A stretch of DNA of 28,747 nt, from contig JAEYWQ010000313.1 of the NCBI GenBank assembly GCA_023428885.1, positions 1 to 28,747 of the forward strand, read 5' to 3'. The DNA comes from Bacillota bacterium. GTDB taxonomy: Bacteria > Bacillota > Clostridia > Lachnospirales > Lachnospiraceae. Position numbers and translations under genes: made by a program. The notes beneath the pieces are model-generated. The model saw only the letters and a program-made list of their open reading frames with translations, did not search any database and had not been told where the DNA came from. This document shows, one piece after another, positions 17,055 through 24,555 of this stretch. Within the stretch, counting starts at the first letter, position 1. Every line of letters begins with the position of its first letter.

Positions 17055-17489
17055 TTAGTATTTGATTTCAAGTACTTCTGGTTTCTGAGCTGCGTTAGCG
17101 TGCTCTGGACCAGCGTATACATGTAATTTAGTCAACATAGATCTTCCCAAAGGTCCCTTTGGAAGCATGCCCTTCACTGCAAGAGTGATAACATCCTCTG
17201 GCTTCTTAGCCATCATTTCTCTTAATGTTGTTTCTCTCATACCACCAGCGTAATCAGAGTGATTGTAATAAATCTTCTGATCCATCTTCTTACCAGTTAC
17301 CTTAATCTTGTCAGCGTTGACAACGATTACATAGTCACCTGTATCGATATGTGGTGTGTAAATAGCTTTGTTCTTACCTCTTAAAACTTTAGCGATCTCT
17401 GAAGTGAGACGTCCTAATGTATGTCCTGTAGCATCAACTACATACCATTTTCTTTCAATTGTTGCTGGACTAGCCATAAAGCTTTTCAT
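17055..17489 (-). CDS. rplM: 50S ribosomal protein L13
   Basis: A 144-residue large-subunit protein, an early assembly protein. Motifs: RKWYVVDATGHTLGRLTSEIA, HIDTGDYVIVVNADKIKVTG, VKGMLPKGPLGRSMLTKLHVYAG. The Shine-Dalgarno AAGGAGG lies about 6 nt before the ATG. An in-frame second Met (MASPATIERKW) is possible but less well placed. It is transcribed from the consensus promoter at 17592-17620, through a structured leader that may mediate autoregulation. Confidence 0.98.
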   Translation of the reverse strand: MKSFMASPATIERKWYVVDATGHTLGRLTSEIAKVLRGKNKAIYTPHIDTGDYVIVVNADKIKVTGKKMDQKIYYNHSDYAGGMRETTLREMMAKKPEDVITLAVKGMLPKGPLGRSMLTKLHVYAGPEHANAAQKPEVLEIKY

Positions 17490-17531
17490 TGGTTTACCTC
17501 CTTGATATTTTCGTCTATATTTGTTAACAAG

Positions 17532-17573
17532 AACCGCATTTCTTATGTCCTAGAAATACATGCTTTCGCGGTT
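17532..17573 (-). promoter_or_regulatory. structured leader of rplM (candidate L13 leader)
   Basis: On the minus strand AACCGC (17568-17573) pairs with GCGGTT (17532-17537), enclosing a second stem ATTTCT/AGAAAT. It lies within the 5' UTR between promoter and start. Autoregulatory L13 leaders are known in Firmicutes. The assignment here is by position and shape only. Confidence 0.45.
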
Positions 17574-17591
17574 ATTTAAGTCACTTCGTGT

Positions 17592-17620
17592 ATTATATAG
17601 TATGGAATTTCCACTGTCAA
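17592..17620 (-). promoter_or_regulatory. consensus sigma-A promoter for rplM-rpsI
   Basis: On the minus strand a perfect -35 TTGACA (17615-17620), a 17-bp spacer and a perfect -10 TATAAT (17592-17597). This fits strong, growth-linked expression. The leader is about 95 nt long. Confidence 0.92.
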
Positions 17621-17675
17621 GCAGATAAACTCAAGTTTTTTGCTGTTTTAGCAAATTTTCTAATTTGACATAAGA

Positions 17676-17700
17676 AAAAGTCATTTTTCAGATGACTTTT
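17676..17700 (-). terminator. second terminator after truA
   Basis: AAAAGTCAT (17676-17684) pairs with ATGACTTTT (17692-17700). On the minus strand a TTTTTCTTA tract follows. It lies between the truA 3' repeats and the rplM promoter. Confidence 0.6.
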
Positions 17701-17751
17701 ATTCGGTGATTTTGAAATTGTTGAAAATGTAGCTTCAATAGCAGAGAAAAC

Positions 17752-17776
17752 CCTCTATATTTTTTACAGTTAGAGG
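17752..17776 (-). terminator. first terminator-like hairpin after truA
   Basis: CCTCTA (17752-17757) pairs with TAGAGG (17771-17776). On the minus strand it is followed by GTTTTCTC. The stem is short; the next hairpin (17676-17700) is a backup or the main stop. Confidence 0.45.
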
Positions 17777-17784
17777 AATTTTAT

Positions 17785-17916
17785 TTCTATAGATACTCAT
17801 TTTCAGTTCTATAGATATTCATTTTCAGTTCTATAGATATTCATTTTCAGTTCTTCAGATACTCGATTTTTGTTCTATAGATTTTCGATTTCTATTCTAT
17901 AGATATTCAATTTCAA
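17785..17916. repeat. 22-bp tandem repeat, six copies, running into the end of truA
   Basis: Six head-to-tail 22-bp units start at 17785, 17807, 17829, 17851, 17873 and 17895. Units 2 and 3 are identical and the others carry a few substitutions. Each contains a version of the palindrome TCTATAGA (one is TTCAGA). The last unit (17895-17916) is the 3' end of truA: it encodes the final EIEYL and the TAG stop. The array therefore appears to be an expansion of the gene's own terminus. Confidence 0.9.
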
Positions 17917-18631
17917 CTAAGGTTAATCCTTTGGCTGGAGCAGTTGGTCCAGCTTGATTCCGATCCCTTGCTTCAAGCATCCATACCACCTTTTCAGGTT
18001 CATACATATGATATCCAACTTGAATTAAAGTTCCCGCAATGATACGAACCATATTATATAAAAATCCATTTCCTCGAATACGTAGCACTATTTCTTGATC
18101 CGTCTTTAGAACATCCAAAGAATAAATGGTACGAACTGTGTCTTTCACCTGAGAGTTGCTAGAGCAAAAACTCACAAAATCATGTTCGCCCACCAGCAAA
18201 TTAGCTGCTTTTTGCATCGCTTGAACATCAAGATCATAATATACAAAATGTGTGAAATTTCGTTTCAGAGGCATTGGAAAACGAGCGTTGTAGATGTGAT
18301 ACTCATAGGTTTTTCTGGTATCACAGTGTCTTGGATGAAAATCAAGTTGCACTTCCTTGGACTCCTGAATCACAATATCCTCTGGTAGTCTCTGATTCAA
18401 GGCATAACATATCTTTTCTGCTGGAATTCGCGTATTCGTGTCAAATACAGCCACATTCCCAAGCGCATGCACCCCAGAATCTGTTCTACTCGCCCCAATT
18501 ACTACAATCTCTTCAGCTAATAAGGCTGACAATTCACGGTTCAATACACCCTCAATTGTGACAGCATTGGGTTGCACCTGCCAACCACAGTAATTCGTTC
18601 CGTCATATGCAACTCTTAACATAACTCTCAT
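17897..18631 (-). CDS. truA: tRNA pseudouridine(38-40) synthase
   Basis: A 244-residue cytosolic enzyme that isomerises uridines 38-40 in the anticodon arm of tRNAs. It begins with the TruA signature VAYDGTNYCGWQVQP, carries the catalytic Asp in GASRTDSGVHALGN (about residue 52), and has FHPRHCDTRKTYEYHIYN and RGNGFLYNMVRIIAGTL. GGAG lies about 10 nt before the ATG. It starts 36 nt after ecfT, in the common clostridial order ecfT-truA-rplM-rpsI. Its last five codons and stop form the final unit of a tandem repeat. Confidence 0.97.
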   Translation of the reverse strand: MRVMLRVAYDGTNYCGWQVQPNAVTIEGVLNRELSALLAEEIVVIGASRTDSGVHALGNVAVFDTNTRIPAEKICYALNQRLPEDIVIQESKEVQLDFHPRHCDTRKTYEYHIYNARFPMPLKRNFTHFVYYDLDVQAMQKAANLLVGEHDFVSFCSSNSQVKDTVRTIYSLDVLKTDQEIVLRIRGNGFLYNMVRIIAGTLIQVGYHMYEPEKVVWMLEARDRNQAGPTAPAKGLTLVEIEYL

Positions 18632-18667
18632 CGTTTTACCACTCCATACGGTTTCCTGGACTTAACC

Positions 18668-19468
18668 TTACACAACCTTATTCAATACCAAAATAGCTGC
18701 GATATAGACAACAAAGAAGACAAAAGCTAAGAAATCTCTCGATTTATACTTTAACGGTTTCATTTTGGTACGACCTTTACCACCGCGGTAGCATCTTGCT
18801 TCCATTGCCATCGCCAAATCACCAGCACGGCGGAAAGCTGAAATAAATAATGGTACCAGGATTGGTACCAGAGCTTTTGCTCGTTTAATAATACCACCAG
18901 TTTCAAAATCTGCACCTCTTGCTTGTTGAGCCTTCATAATCTTATCGGTCTCTTCTAACAAGATTGGAATAAATCGTAGTGCAATTGACATCATCATAGC
19001 AACCTCATGCACTGGAACGCGTAGAACTTTTAATGGACCAAGTATACTCTCTATACCATCGGTAAGGTGATTTGGAGTAGTAGTAAAGGTCATTAAAGAA
19101 GATCCTAAGATCAAAGAAATCAAACGAATTGCCATAAAAGCTGAATTCGATAAGCCTTCTTTGGTAATCTTAAGAAAACCAAGCTCCCATATCGTTTCGC
19201 CTGGTACTAAAAATAAGTTAAAGCATACGGTAAAAAGTAATAAAAAGATGACTGATTTTAGTCCTTTTAAGATGAACTTGAATGGAACCTTGGATAAAAG
19301 GATACTTCCTAGTAAAAAGGCTCCTGTTAATAAGTATCCCCAAAAGGACTCAAATAAAAATAGAGAAACAATATAGACAAATGTACCAATCAGCTTGATA
19401 CGTGGATCTAGTCGATGAATGATAGAATTTGCCGGATAATATTGCCCTATAGTGATATCTCTGATCAT
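18668..19468 (-). CDS. ecfT: energy-coupling factor transporter transmembrane subunit
   Basis: A 266-residue membrane protein that couples ATP hydrolysis by EcfA1/EcfA2 to substrate-specific S subunits (vitamins, metals). About five to six hydrophobic helices are visible (LIGTFVYIVSLFLF, VIFLLLFTVCFNLFLV, FLAFVFFVVYIAAILVL). The two coupling motifs ARG (QQARGADFETGG) and ARC (MEARCYRGG) are present. Start choice: a longer frame begins with TTG at 19501 inside ecfA2, but the ATG at 19468 has AAAGGG 6 nt upstream and follows the ecfA2 stop by 2 nt. No S component lies in the window, consistent with a shared module. Confidence 0.96.
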   Translation of the reverse strand: MIRDITIGQYYPANSIIHRLDPRIKLIGTFVYIVSLFLFESFWGYLLTGAFLLGSILLSKVPFKFILKGLKSVIFLLLFTVCFNLFLVPGETIWELGFLKITKEGLSNSAFMAIRLISLILGSSLMTFTTTPNHLTDGIESILGPLKVLRVPVHEVAMMMSIALRFIPILLEETDKIMKAQQARGADFETGGIIKRAKALVPILVPLFISAFRRAGDLAMAMEARCYRGGKGRTKMKPLKYKSRDFLAFVFFVVYIAAILVLNKVV

Positions 19469-19470
19469 AT

Positions 19471-20334
19471 CTAACCCTTTCTCGTTCCGGTCTTCCACCA
19501 AGTATATATTTCTGATACTGCATCATTCACAGTCGTTGCATCTGTTTGTACTGCTATTCCTAACTTCTTCAAATCATGCATTACATAAGTGACTTGAGGT
19601 GCTGCTAAACCGATTGCCTCTAACTCTTTATAATGGGCAAACACTTTCTTTGGCTCATCATCAAATGCTATGCATCCTTTATTCATAACAATAATACGAT
19701 CCACATACTTAGCTACGTCCTCCATACTATGAGAAACCAGGATTACTGTTATATTTCTCTCCTTATGAATCTTATCAATTTTGTCTAAAATCTCATCTCG
19801 TCCCCTAGGATCAAGTCCAGCAGTTGGCTCGTCTAAGATTAGAACCTCCGGTTTCATTGCAAGTACCCCTGCTATGGCAACTCGGCGCTTTTGTCCCCCA
19901 GATAATTCAAAGGGAGAAGCATCAAACAAATCCTCGCTGATACCTACTACTTTCAATGCTTCATATGAGCGAAGATCTACTTCTAAAGGATCAAGATTTA
20001 GGTTCTTAGGTCCAAACTGAACGTCTTTTAACACTGTAGTTTCGAACAGCTGATGTTCAGGATATTGGAATACCAACCCAACCTTACTCCGCAACTCCTT
20101 TTTATTAAAATCCTTGTCATAGATGTCGCACCCATTATAATAAACACCACCACTACTAGCTTTTATCAGACCATTTAGATGTTGGATTAATGTTGATTTT
20201 CCTGATCCGGTATGCCCAATCAAACCAATAAATTGACCATCTGGGATCTGCATGTCGATATCTTTCAGAGCATGCTTTTCGTAAGCGGTTCCTGCTCCAT
20301 ATATATAATTAAGTTGATTTAATATTATAGCCAT
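19471..20334 (-). CDS. ecfA2: energy-coupling factor transporter ATPase 2
   Basis: A 287-residue ABC ATPase of the ECF module. Walker A is GHTGSGKST (about 40-48), Q-loop VFQYPEHQLFE, signature LSGGQKRRVAIAG, Walker B VLILDEPTAGLDP and H-loop VSHSMEDVA. It works as a heterodimer with EcfA1 on EcfT. Start choice: the longest frame starts at 20364 without a Shine-Dalgarno. The ATG at 20334 (MAIILNQLNYIYG) matches the family N-terminus and has AAAGG about 12 nt upstream, a long spacing. Confidence 0.95.
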   Translation of the reverse strand: MAIILNQLNYIYGAGTAYEKHALKDIDMQIPDGQFIGLIGHTGSGKSTLIQHLNGLIKASSGGVYYNGCDIYDKDFNKKELRSKVGLVFQYPEHQLFETTVLKDVQFGPKNLNLDPLEVDLRSYEALKVVGISEDLFDASPFELSGGQKRRVAIAGVLAMKPEVLILDEPTAGLDPRGRDEILDKIDKIHKERNITVILVSHSMEDVAKYVDRIIVMNKGCIAFDDEPKKVFAHYKELEAIGLAAPQVTYVMHDLKKLGIAVQTDATTVNDAVSEIYTWWKTGTRKG

Positions 20335-20396
20335 CTTACACCCGAGCCTTTCAACGTTAGGCATTATTCATTTCATTCCGATTCTCAAGCTGTCAT

Positions 20397-21248
20397 TTAA
20401 CACAAAGCATGAAGTGCTGATACCATTTCCTCTTTTGTCAGGATACCTAGTGGCAATGGTATGCCTTTTTTACGCAACTCGTAACAAACTTCAGTAACCT
20501 GTGGAACATCTAAACGAAAATGTTTCATCTGTTCAACCTGTGAAAATACTTCACGCGGAGTACCTTGCATAACCACTTTTCCCTGATCCATTACGATAAT
20601 TTTATCTGCATTTATTACTTCATCCATGTAATGAGTAATCAGAAGTATCGTAATTTTCTCACGTTTATTTAAATCATGAAGTGTTTTAATTACTTCTTTT
20701 CTACCATTTGGATCTAGCATAGCAGTTGGCTCATCTAAGATAATACATCTTGGTCTCATGGCCATAATACCAGCGATGGCCACACGTTGTTTTTGACCAC
20801 CAGATAATTTATTAGGAGAGTGCTCACGATATTCATACATTCCAACTGCTTTTAAACTTTCTTCCACACGTTCCCAGATCTTGGTAGTCTCAACACCAAG
20901 ATTCTCAGGCCCGAACCCAACATCTTCTTCTACCACAGTGGCAATGATCTGATTATCAGGGTTTTGGAATACCATACCTGCTGACTGTCGAATGTCCCAG
21001 ACATTCTCTTCATCAGCCACATTAAAGCCATTCACGTATAATGTTCCCTCGGTTGGTGTAAGGATAGCATTGATATGCTTTGCAATCGTTGATTTACCAG
21101 ATCCATTGTGCCCCAAGATCGCAACAAAATCACCTTCTGCAACATCTAACGTAACATCATCAATGGCACGTGTAATACCATCCACATTACCTTCTTCGTC
21201 ACGTCGAATATATTCAAATACTAGCTTTTTTGCACTTATCATTTTCAT
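20397..21248 (-). CDS. ecfA1: energy-coupling factor transporter ATPase 1
   Basis: A 283-residue ABC ATPase. It has Walker A GHNGSGKST, Q-loop VFQNPDNQIIATVVEEDVGF (an EcfA1 hallmark), signature LSGGQKQRVAIAG, Walker B CIILDEPTAMLDP and H-loop ITHYMDEV. It is the first gene of the ecfA1-ecfA2-ecfT set. Start choice: the frame opens at 21290, but the family N-terminus MKMISAKKLVFEY begins at the ATG at 21248 with GGGGG 4 nt upstream. The ATG two codons later (21242) is equally possible. A -10-like TATAAT at 21339-21344 may mark its promoter, but no convincing -35 was found. Confidence 0.95.
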   Translation of the reverse strand: MKMISAKKLVFEYIRRDEEGNVDGITRAIDDVTLDVAEGDFVAILGHNGSGKSTIAKHINAILTPTEGTLYVNGFNVADEENVWDIRQSAGMVFQNPDNQIIATVVEEDVGFGPENLGVETTKIWERVEESLKAVGMYEYREHSPNKLSGGQKQRVAIAGIMAMRPRCIILDEPTAMLDPNGRKEVIKTLHDLNKREKITILLITHYMDEVINADKIIVMDQGKVVMQGTPREVFSQVEQMKHFRLDVPQVTEVCYELRKKGIPLPLGILTKEEMVSALHALC

Positions 21249-21381
21249 ACTACCCCCATGCATGCCGCAAGATAGCTTGTGACACATCAAAAATTACACA
21301 TCATAGTCGATTCCCTTACTGTACATACAGTTTTTCATATTATATCGATCCATTCATGTTCTCATACATTGTATTGCATTA

Positions 21382-23250
21382 TCAAAGTATTTGCAAGATT
21401 TTTATACCAGCTTCCATTGGTCTACCCAATAGATATCCTTGTATATAGTCACAGTGAATACCTTTTAACAGCACTAATTGCTCTTCTTCCTCCACACCTT
21501 CCGCAATCACTTGCATAGAGAATTCATGTGCGATTTCAACGATAGACTTAATTAATGCAAAGTGTATCTTTTCAGTCACAATATCCTCCACAAAAGCTTT
21601 GTCGATCTTGATCAAATCAATTGGAAGCTGTTGTAGATAGGACAAGGATGCATAACCAGTACCAAAATCGTCAAGAGCGATCTTAATTCCCATCTCTTTT
21701 AATTCATTCAGCACAGCGATCGCATGACTCATAGAAGAAATAAATGCAGTTTCTGTTACTTCCATTTCTAGATAAGATGCTGGAAATCCTGTTCTCTTAA
21801 GCACTTGATTTACCATTGGTATGAAGCTGGCATCAAGTAATTGGTGTGCTGATACATTGACTGACAGCATAAATTTCTTTTGAGCAATGTCCATCAATTC
21901 TTTACATGTTCTGCATGCTTCGTTTAAGATATATTCCCCCATTGGAATAATCATACCACTCTCTTCTGCAATAGGTATGAAGTCTTTAGGAGATACCGTA
22001 CCTAATTTATTATTACTCCATCGAGCCAATGCCTCAAATCCCCGAAGTTCTCTGGTTTTACTATCAAATTGCGGTTGATATACCAAGGATAATTCATTTC
22101 GTGACAATATCTGTTGCAGATGGCTTTCGATAACAACTTTTTTCTGAAATTGATCTTGCATCTCTTGAGTAAAGAAACAGATTTCATTTTGTCTTTTTGC
22201 TTTTGCCTCATACATAGCCATGTCTGCATATTTTAATAATAACTCAGATGTATCTCCATCCTCTGGAAATCTAGAAACTCCAAAACTTGCTTTCGGAAAA
22301 AATTCTCTTTGATGATAATAAATGCCCTGATTCAAGGAAGCTCTTAATTGATTCACATAATCAGCAATTTCGGCCTGATCTAGTGATCTTTGAATAATGA
22401 TTGCAAACTCATCTCCACCCAAACGAGCAAGAAGATCGTGCTTGTCTACAACTTCTTTCCATCTTCCTGCAATCACATGTAAAATCTCATCACCAACCTG
22501 ATGGCCTGCTGAATCATTGATTCTTTTAAAATTATCTAAGTCTACAAATACGACAGCAAATTTCCGGTCTTCCTTTTTGCCTATCAGGAGTAATGCATCT
22601 AAGCGATCAATAACCAATCTACGATTGGGCAATCCGGTGAGAGGATCATAAAACGCTAATTGATTTAACTCTTCTTCCCTATCTTCTAATACCCTATTAT
22701 ACTCAAGTAGCTGATTTTTTTGCTCTATCAGGGTACTCTCTGACGCTGCTATCTCTTCATAGAGTGCTAGTATTTCTTCCCGTTGACCCAACACTTCTTT
22801 ATACTTTTTTGCAGAAAATTTTATATAACTATGAATAATAATAACAATTAATAAATTCGTTAATGGTATAAGCATCCCCTGAAGCGCATTCATGTTACCA
22901 AAACGTAAATAGGAAGACATAGCTGCAACAGAAGATATAATTAGTAAAACCCAATCAACAATGTATCCTTTTTCTCGTTGAATAATCAGTATGCACACTA
23001 CTGTCAATAACTGTAGTTGGCAAAAAACTGACATTATTGTTGTGGATGAAACACGAAATCCGAATACAAGAGAATCTGATTCCCTCATAGATACCGAAGC
23101 AATAATAACTTGAAAAGTAAGATATATAATAATTCCTGCTATAATACTGATTATTCTATTTTTTTTATTAACAAAAAGTCCACGATTATGTTCGATTAGT
23201 CCAACAATTCCACTAATTTGATCATTTGAATTTTGCTCCAAAATCCGCAC
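21382..23250 (-). CDS. membrane GGDEF-EAL protein (cyclic di-GMP turnover)
   Basis: A protein of about 622 residues. There are four to five N-terminal membrane helices (about 33-140), a coiled coil (about 148-195, rich in Glu/Leu), a GGDEF domain (about 200-360) with an intact GGDEF at 278-282, and an EAL domain (about 375-622) with FEALARW, DDFGTGYASLSYL and AEGVE. Both active-site motifs are intact, so it could make and/or cleave c-di-GMP. The inhibitory RxxD site before GGDEF is absent (DKHD instead). Start choice: the frame runs up to an ATG at 23331, but a perfect promoter (23275-23303) lies inside that extension and the ATG lacks a Shine-Dalgarno. The GTG at 23250 has AGGA 6 nt upstream and is preferred. 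It sits between rplQ and ecfA1, which are usually adjacent. Confidence 0.93.
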   Translation of the reverse strand: MRILEQNSNDQISGIVGLIEHNRGLFVNKKNRIISIIAGIIIYLTFQVIIASVSMRESDSLVFGFRVSSTTIMSVFCQLQLLTVVCILIIQREKGYIVDWVLLIISSVAAMSSYLRFGNMNALQGMLIPLTNLLIVIIIHSYIKFSAKKYKEVLGQREEILALYEEIAASESTLIEQKNQLLEYNRVLEDREEELNQLAFYDPLTGLPNRRLVIDRLDALLLIGKKEDRKFAVVFVDLDNFKRINDSAGHQVGDEILHVIAGRWKEVVDKHDLLARLGGDEFAIIIQRSLDQAEIADYVNQLRASLNQGIYYHQREFFPKASFGVSRFPEDGDTSELLLKYADMAMYEAKAKRQNEICFFTQEMQDQFQKKVVIESHLQQILSRNELSLVYQPQFDSKTRELRGFEALARWSNNKLGTVSPKDFIPIAEESGMIIPMGEYILNEACRTCKELMDIAQKKFMLSVNVSAHQLLDASFIPMVNQVLKRTGFPASYLEMEVTETAFISSMSHAIAVLNELKEMGIKIALDDFGTGYASLSYLQQLPIDLIKIDKAFVEDIVTEKIHFALIKSIVEIAHEFSMQVIAEGVEEEEQLVLLKGIHCDYIQGYLLGRPMEAGIKILQIL

Positions 23251-23274
23251 CTCGATTCCTGTAAATATATACCT

Positions 23275-23303
23275 ATTATAATCGAAAAAAGCACTTACGT
23301 CAA
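23275..23303 (-). promoter_or_regulatory. sigma-A promoter of the GGDEF-EAL gene
   Basis: On the minus strand the -35 is TTGACG (23298-23303), with a 17-bp spacer and a perfect -10 TATAAT (23275-23280). Transcription would start near 23268, giving a leader of about 18 nt before the GTG at 23250. This decides the start codon. Confidence 0.85.
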
Positions 23304-23367
23304 AGAGAATAGCGAATATAAACCCCACCATATCTCAGGTTTAAGATTCTTCTTTTAATGGTAAGGG

Positions 23368-23630
23368 GACAGGCCGTAGTATCACATGCCACCCTCCCTG
23401 GCACGTAAAATAGGTTCTTTATCCGATATGTAAGATGACAGGTTCTTTTGTTTTATAACACACCTTTAGAACAAGAATAGTTTCTTTATTCGATGTGTTA
23501 AGTGACAGGTTCTTTTGTTTTATGAGACGCCCTGAACGAAGAATTGTTTCTATCTCCAATGTGTCCGGAGAACAGATTCTTTTGAATTATGACATCCCCT
23601 GACACATTGAATCGTTCCTTCTCAAAGCCA
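23368..23630. repeat. degenerate 67-bp tandem repeats
   Basis: Units start with a GACAG-like motif at 23368, 23437, 23504 and 23571, with spacings of 69, 67 and 67 bp; another GACAG at 23631 opens the giant inverted repeat. Units 23437 and 23504 share 20 identical bases at the start (GACAGGTTCTTTTGTTTTAT) and then drift. Later shared blocks are GAA..A.TTGTTTCT and ATGTGT. No gene is supported in this stretch. Confidence 0.65.
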
Positions 23631-23880
23631 GACAGAGCAGTCAGTGTAGGTCTTGGTATCATTTGTATCCATTACCTATGAAGCGCAATTAGAAATTCTT
23701 AGGGTTATTCTCTTAATCAGGGAAAGTTCGCCAAGGATGGTGAACTTAGGGTGAGCGGTACGGATGCCGATCGAGCCCGCCCCATCCACCTTCAATATCT
23801 TCACCTTTAACCCTTAGAATTCTTATTTCGCGTAATCGGAATGGTACAAAGATACCATGGCCTACACTGACTGCACTGTC
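23631..23880. repeat. 250-nt giant inverted repeat, candidate structured RNA or MITE-like element
   Basis: The outer arm 23631-23650 pairs with 23861-23880 with one mismatch. Pairing continues inward: GGTATC with GATACC, TTTGTA with TACAAA, CCATT with AATGG, then GCG..AATTAGAA..TTCTTAGGGTTA (about 23682-23707) with its imperfect complement (about 23808-23832). The closing stem is about 70 bp interrupted by small bulges. The GC-richer centre (23725-23790) has further stems: GTTCGCC/GGTGAAC, or alternatively GGATGG/CCATCC. No coding frame is supported and the transcribed strand is not evident. Clear target-site duplications are not seen. Confidence 0.8.
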
Positions 23881-23885
23881 GTCCC

Positions 23886-23956
23886 TTTGCCAACAACCTT
23901 CCCTTATGCCAATAACTTTCCCTTAGCCAATAACTTTCCCTTAGCCAATAATAATC
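23886..23956. repeat. 18-bp tandem repeat, about four copies
   Basis: Units at 23886-23903, 23904-23922, 23923-23940 and 23941-23956 (partial) share TTAGCCAATAACTTTCCC. The first is the most diverged and the second carries one extra base. The array lies between the giant inverted repeat and the rplQ terminator. Confidence 0.8.
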
Positions 23957-23986
23957 AAAAAAACCACAAGCATTAACTTGTGGTTT
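23957..23986 (-). terminator. terminator of the alpha operon (after rplQ)
   Basis: AAACCACAAG (23961-23970) pairs perfectly with CTTGTGGTTT (23977-23986), loop 6 nt. On the minus strand the stem runs into a tract of seven T's. It lies 7 nt past the rplQ stop. Confidence 0.92.
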
Positions 23987-23992
23987 CGTGAA

Positions 23993-24529
23993 TTATACTA
24001 ATTCAATAAGAACTTCCATTGCTGCATCACCTTTACGTTGGCCAATCTTAACGATTCTTGTATAACCACCGTTACGGCTTACATACTTAGGAGCGATTTC
24101 ATCAAATAACTTTTGAGTAAGATCAACTTCCTTAGTGTTCTTCTTCTTTCCTGCAGCTTCTGTTGGAACTTCAGTAACAGGGTAAAGATATGCTAACATC
24201 TTTCTTCTAGCGTGAAGTCTGGAAGCTTTGTCTTTTTGGACAGTTTTCTGAACGTCATCAAATACGTCAACTTTCTTTCCATTAACAACTTCTTTTACTC
24301 TCTTGCCATCTTTATCTTTACGAGCAACCTTAGCAGTTACTGTAACTGTTTCATAGTTATCCTTCTCTTTAACAGCCAATGCAATCATACCTTCAGCAAT
24401 TCTGCGAATTTCCTTTGCTTTTGCTTCAGTAGTAACGATTTTGCCATTATATAAGAGATTAGTAACCTGATTTCTTAACAATGCTTTTCTCTGACTTGAA
24501 GTTCTTCCAAGTTTTCTGTAGCCTGCCAT
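23993..24529 (-). CDS. rplQ: 50S ribosomal protein L17 (long form)
   Basis: A 178-residue large-subunit protein near the exit tunnel. The family core is clear at both ends: GYRKLGRTSSQRKALLRNQV, IVTTEAKAKEIR, and at the C-terminus LFDEIAPKYVSRNGGYTRIV and GDAAMEVLIELV. Typical L17 is about 115-130 residues. The excess is a lysine-rich insert at about residues 54-105 (VTAKVARKDKDGKRVKEV onward) before LHARRKMLAYL, plus a smaller one after it (about 117-137). Long L17s are, as I recall, common in Lachnospiraceae. The Shine-Dalgarno GGAGG lies about 8 nt before the ATG. Last gene of the alpha operon, 26 nt after rpoA. Confidence 0.97.
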   Translation of the reverse strand: MAGYRKLGRTSSQRKALLRNQVTNLLYNGKIVTTEAKAKEIRRIAEGMIALAVKEKDNYETVTVTAKVARKDKDGKRVKEVVNGKKVDVFDDVQKTVQKDKASRLHARRKMLAYLYPVTEVPTEAAGKKKNTKEVDLTQKLFDEIAPKYVSRNGGYTRIVKIGQRKGDAAMEVLIELV

Positions 24530-24555
24530 ATTATTAACCTCCTTAGCATACGAAC

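Noticed and set aside
23631..23880. 6S RNA as an explanation for the giant inverted repeat
   Set aside because: The closing stem is too long and too continuous, and the central open bubble typical of 6S RNA is replaced by a GC-rich multi-stem head.
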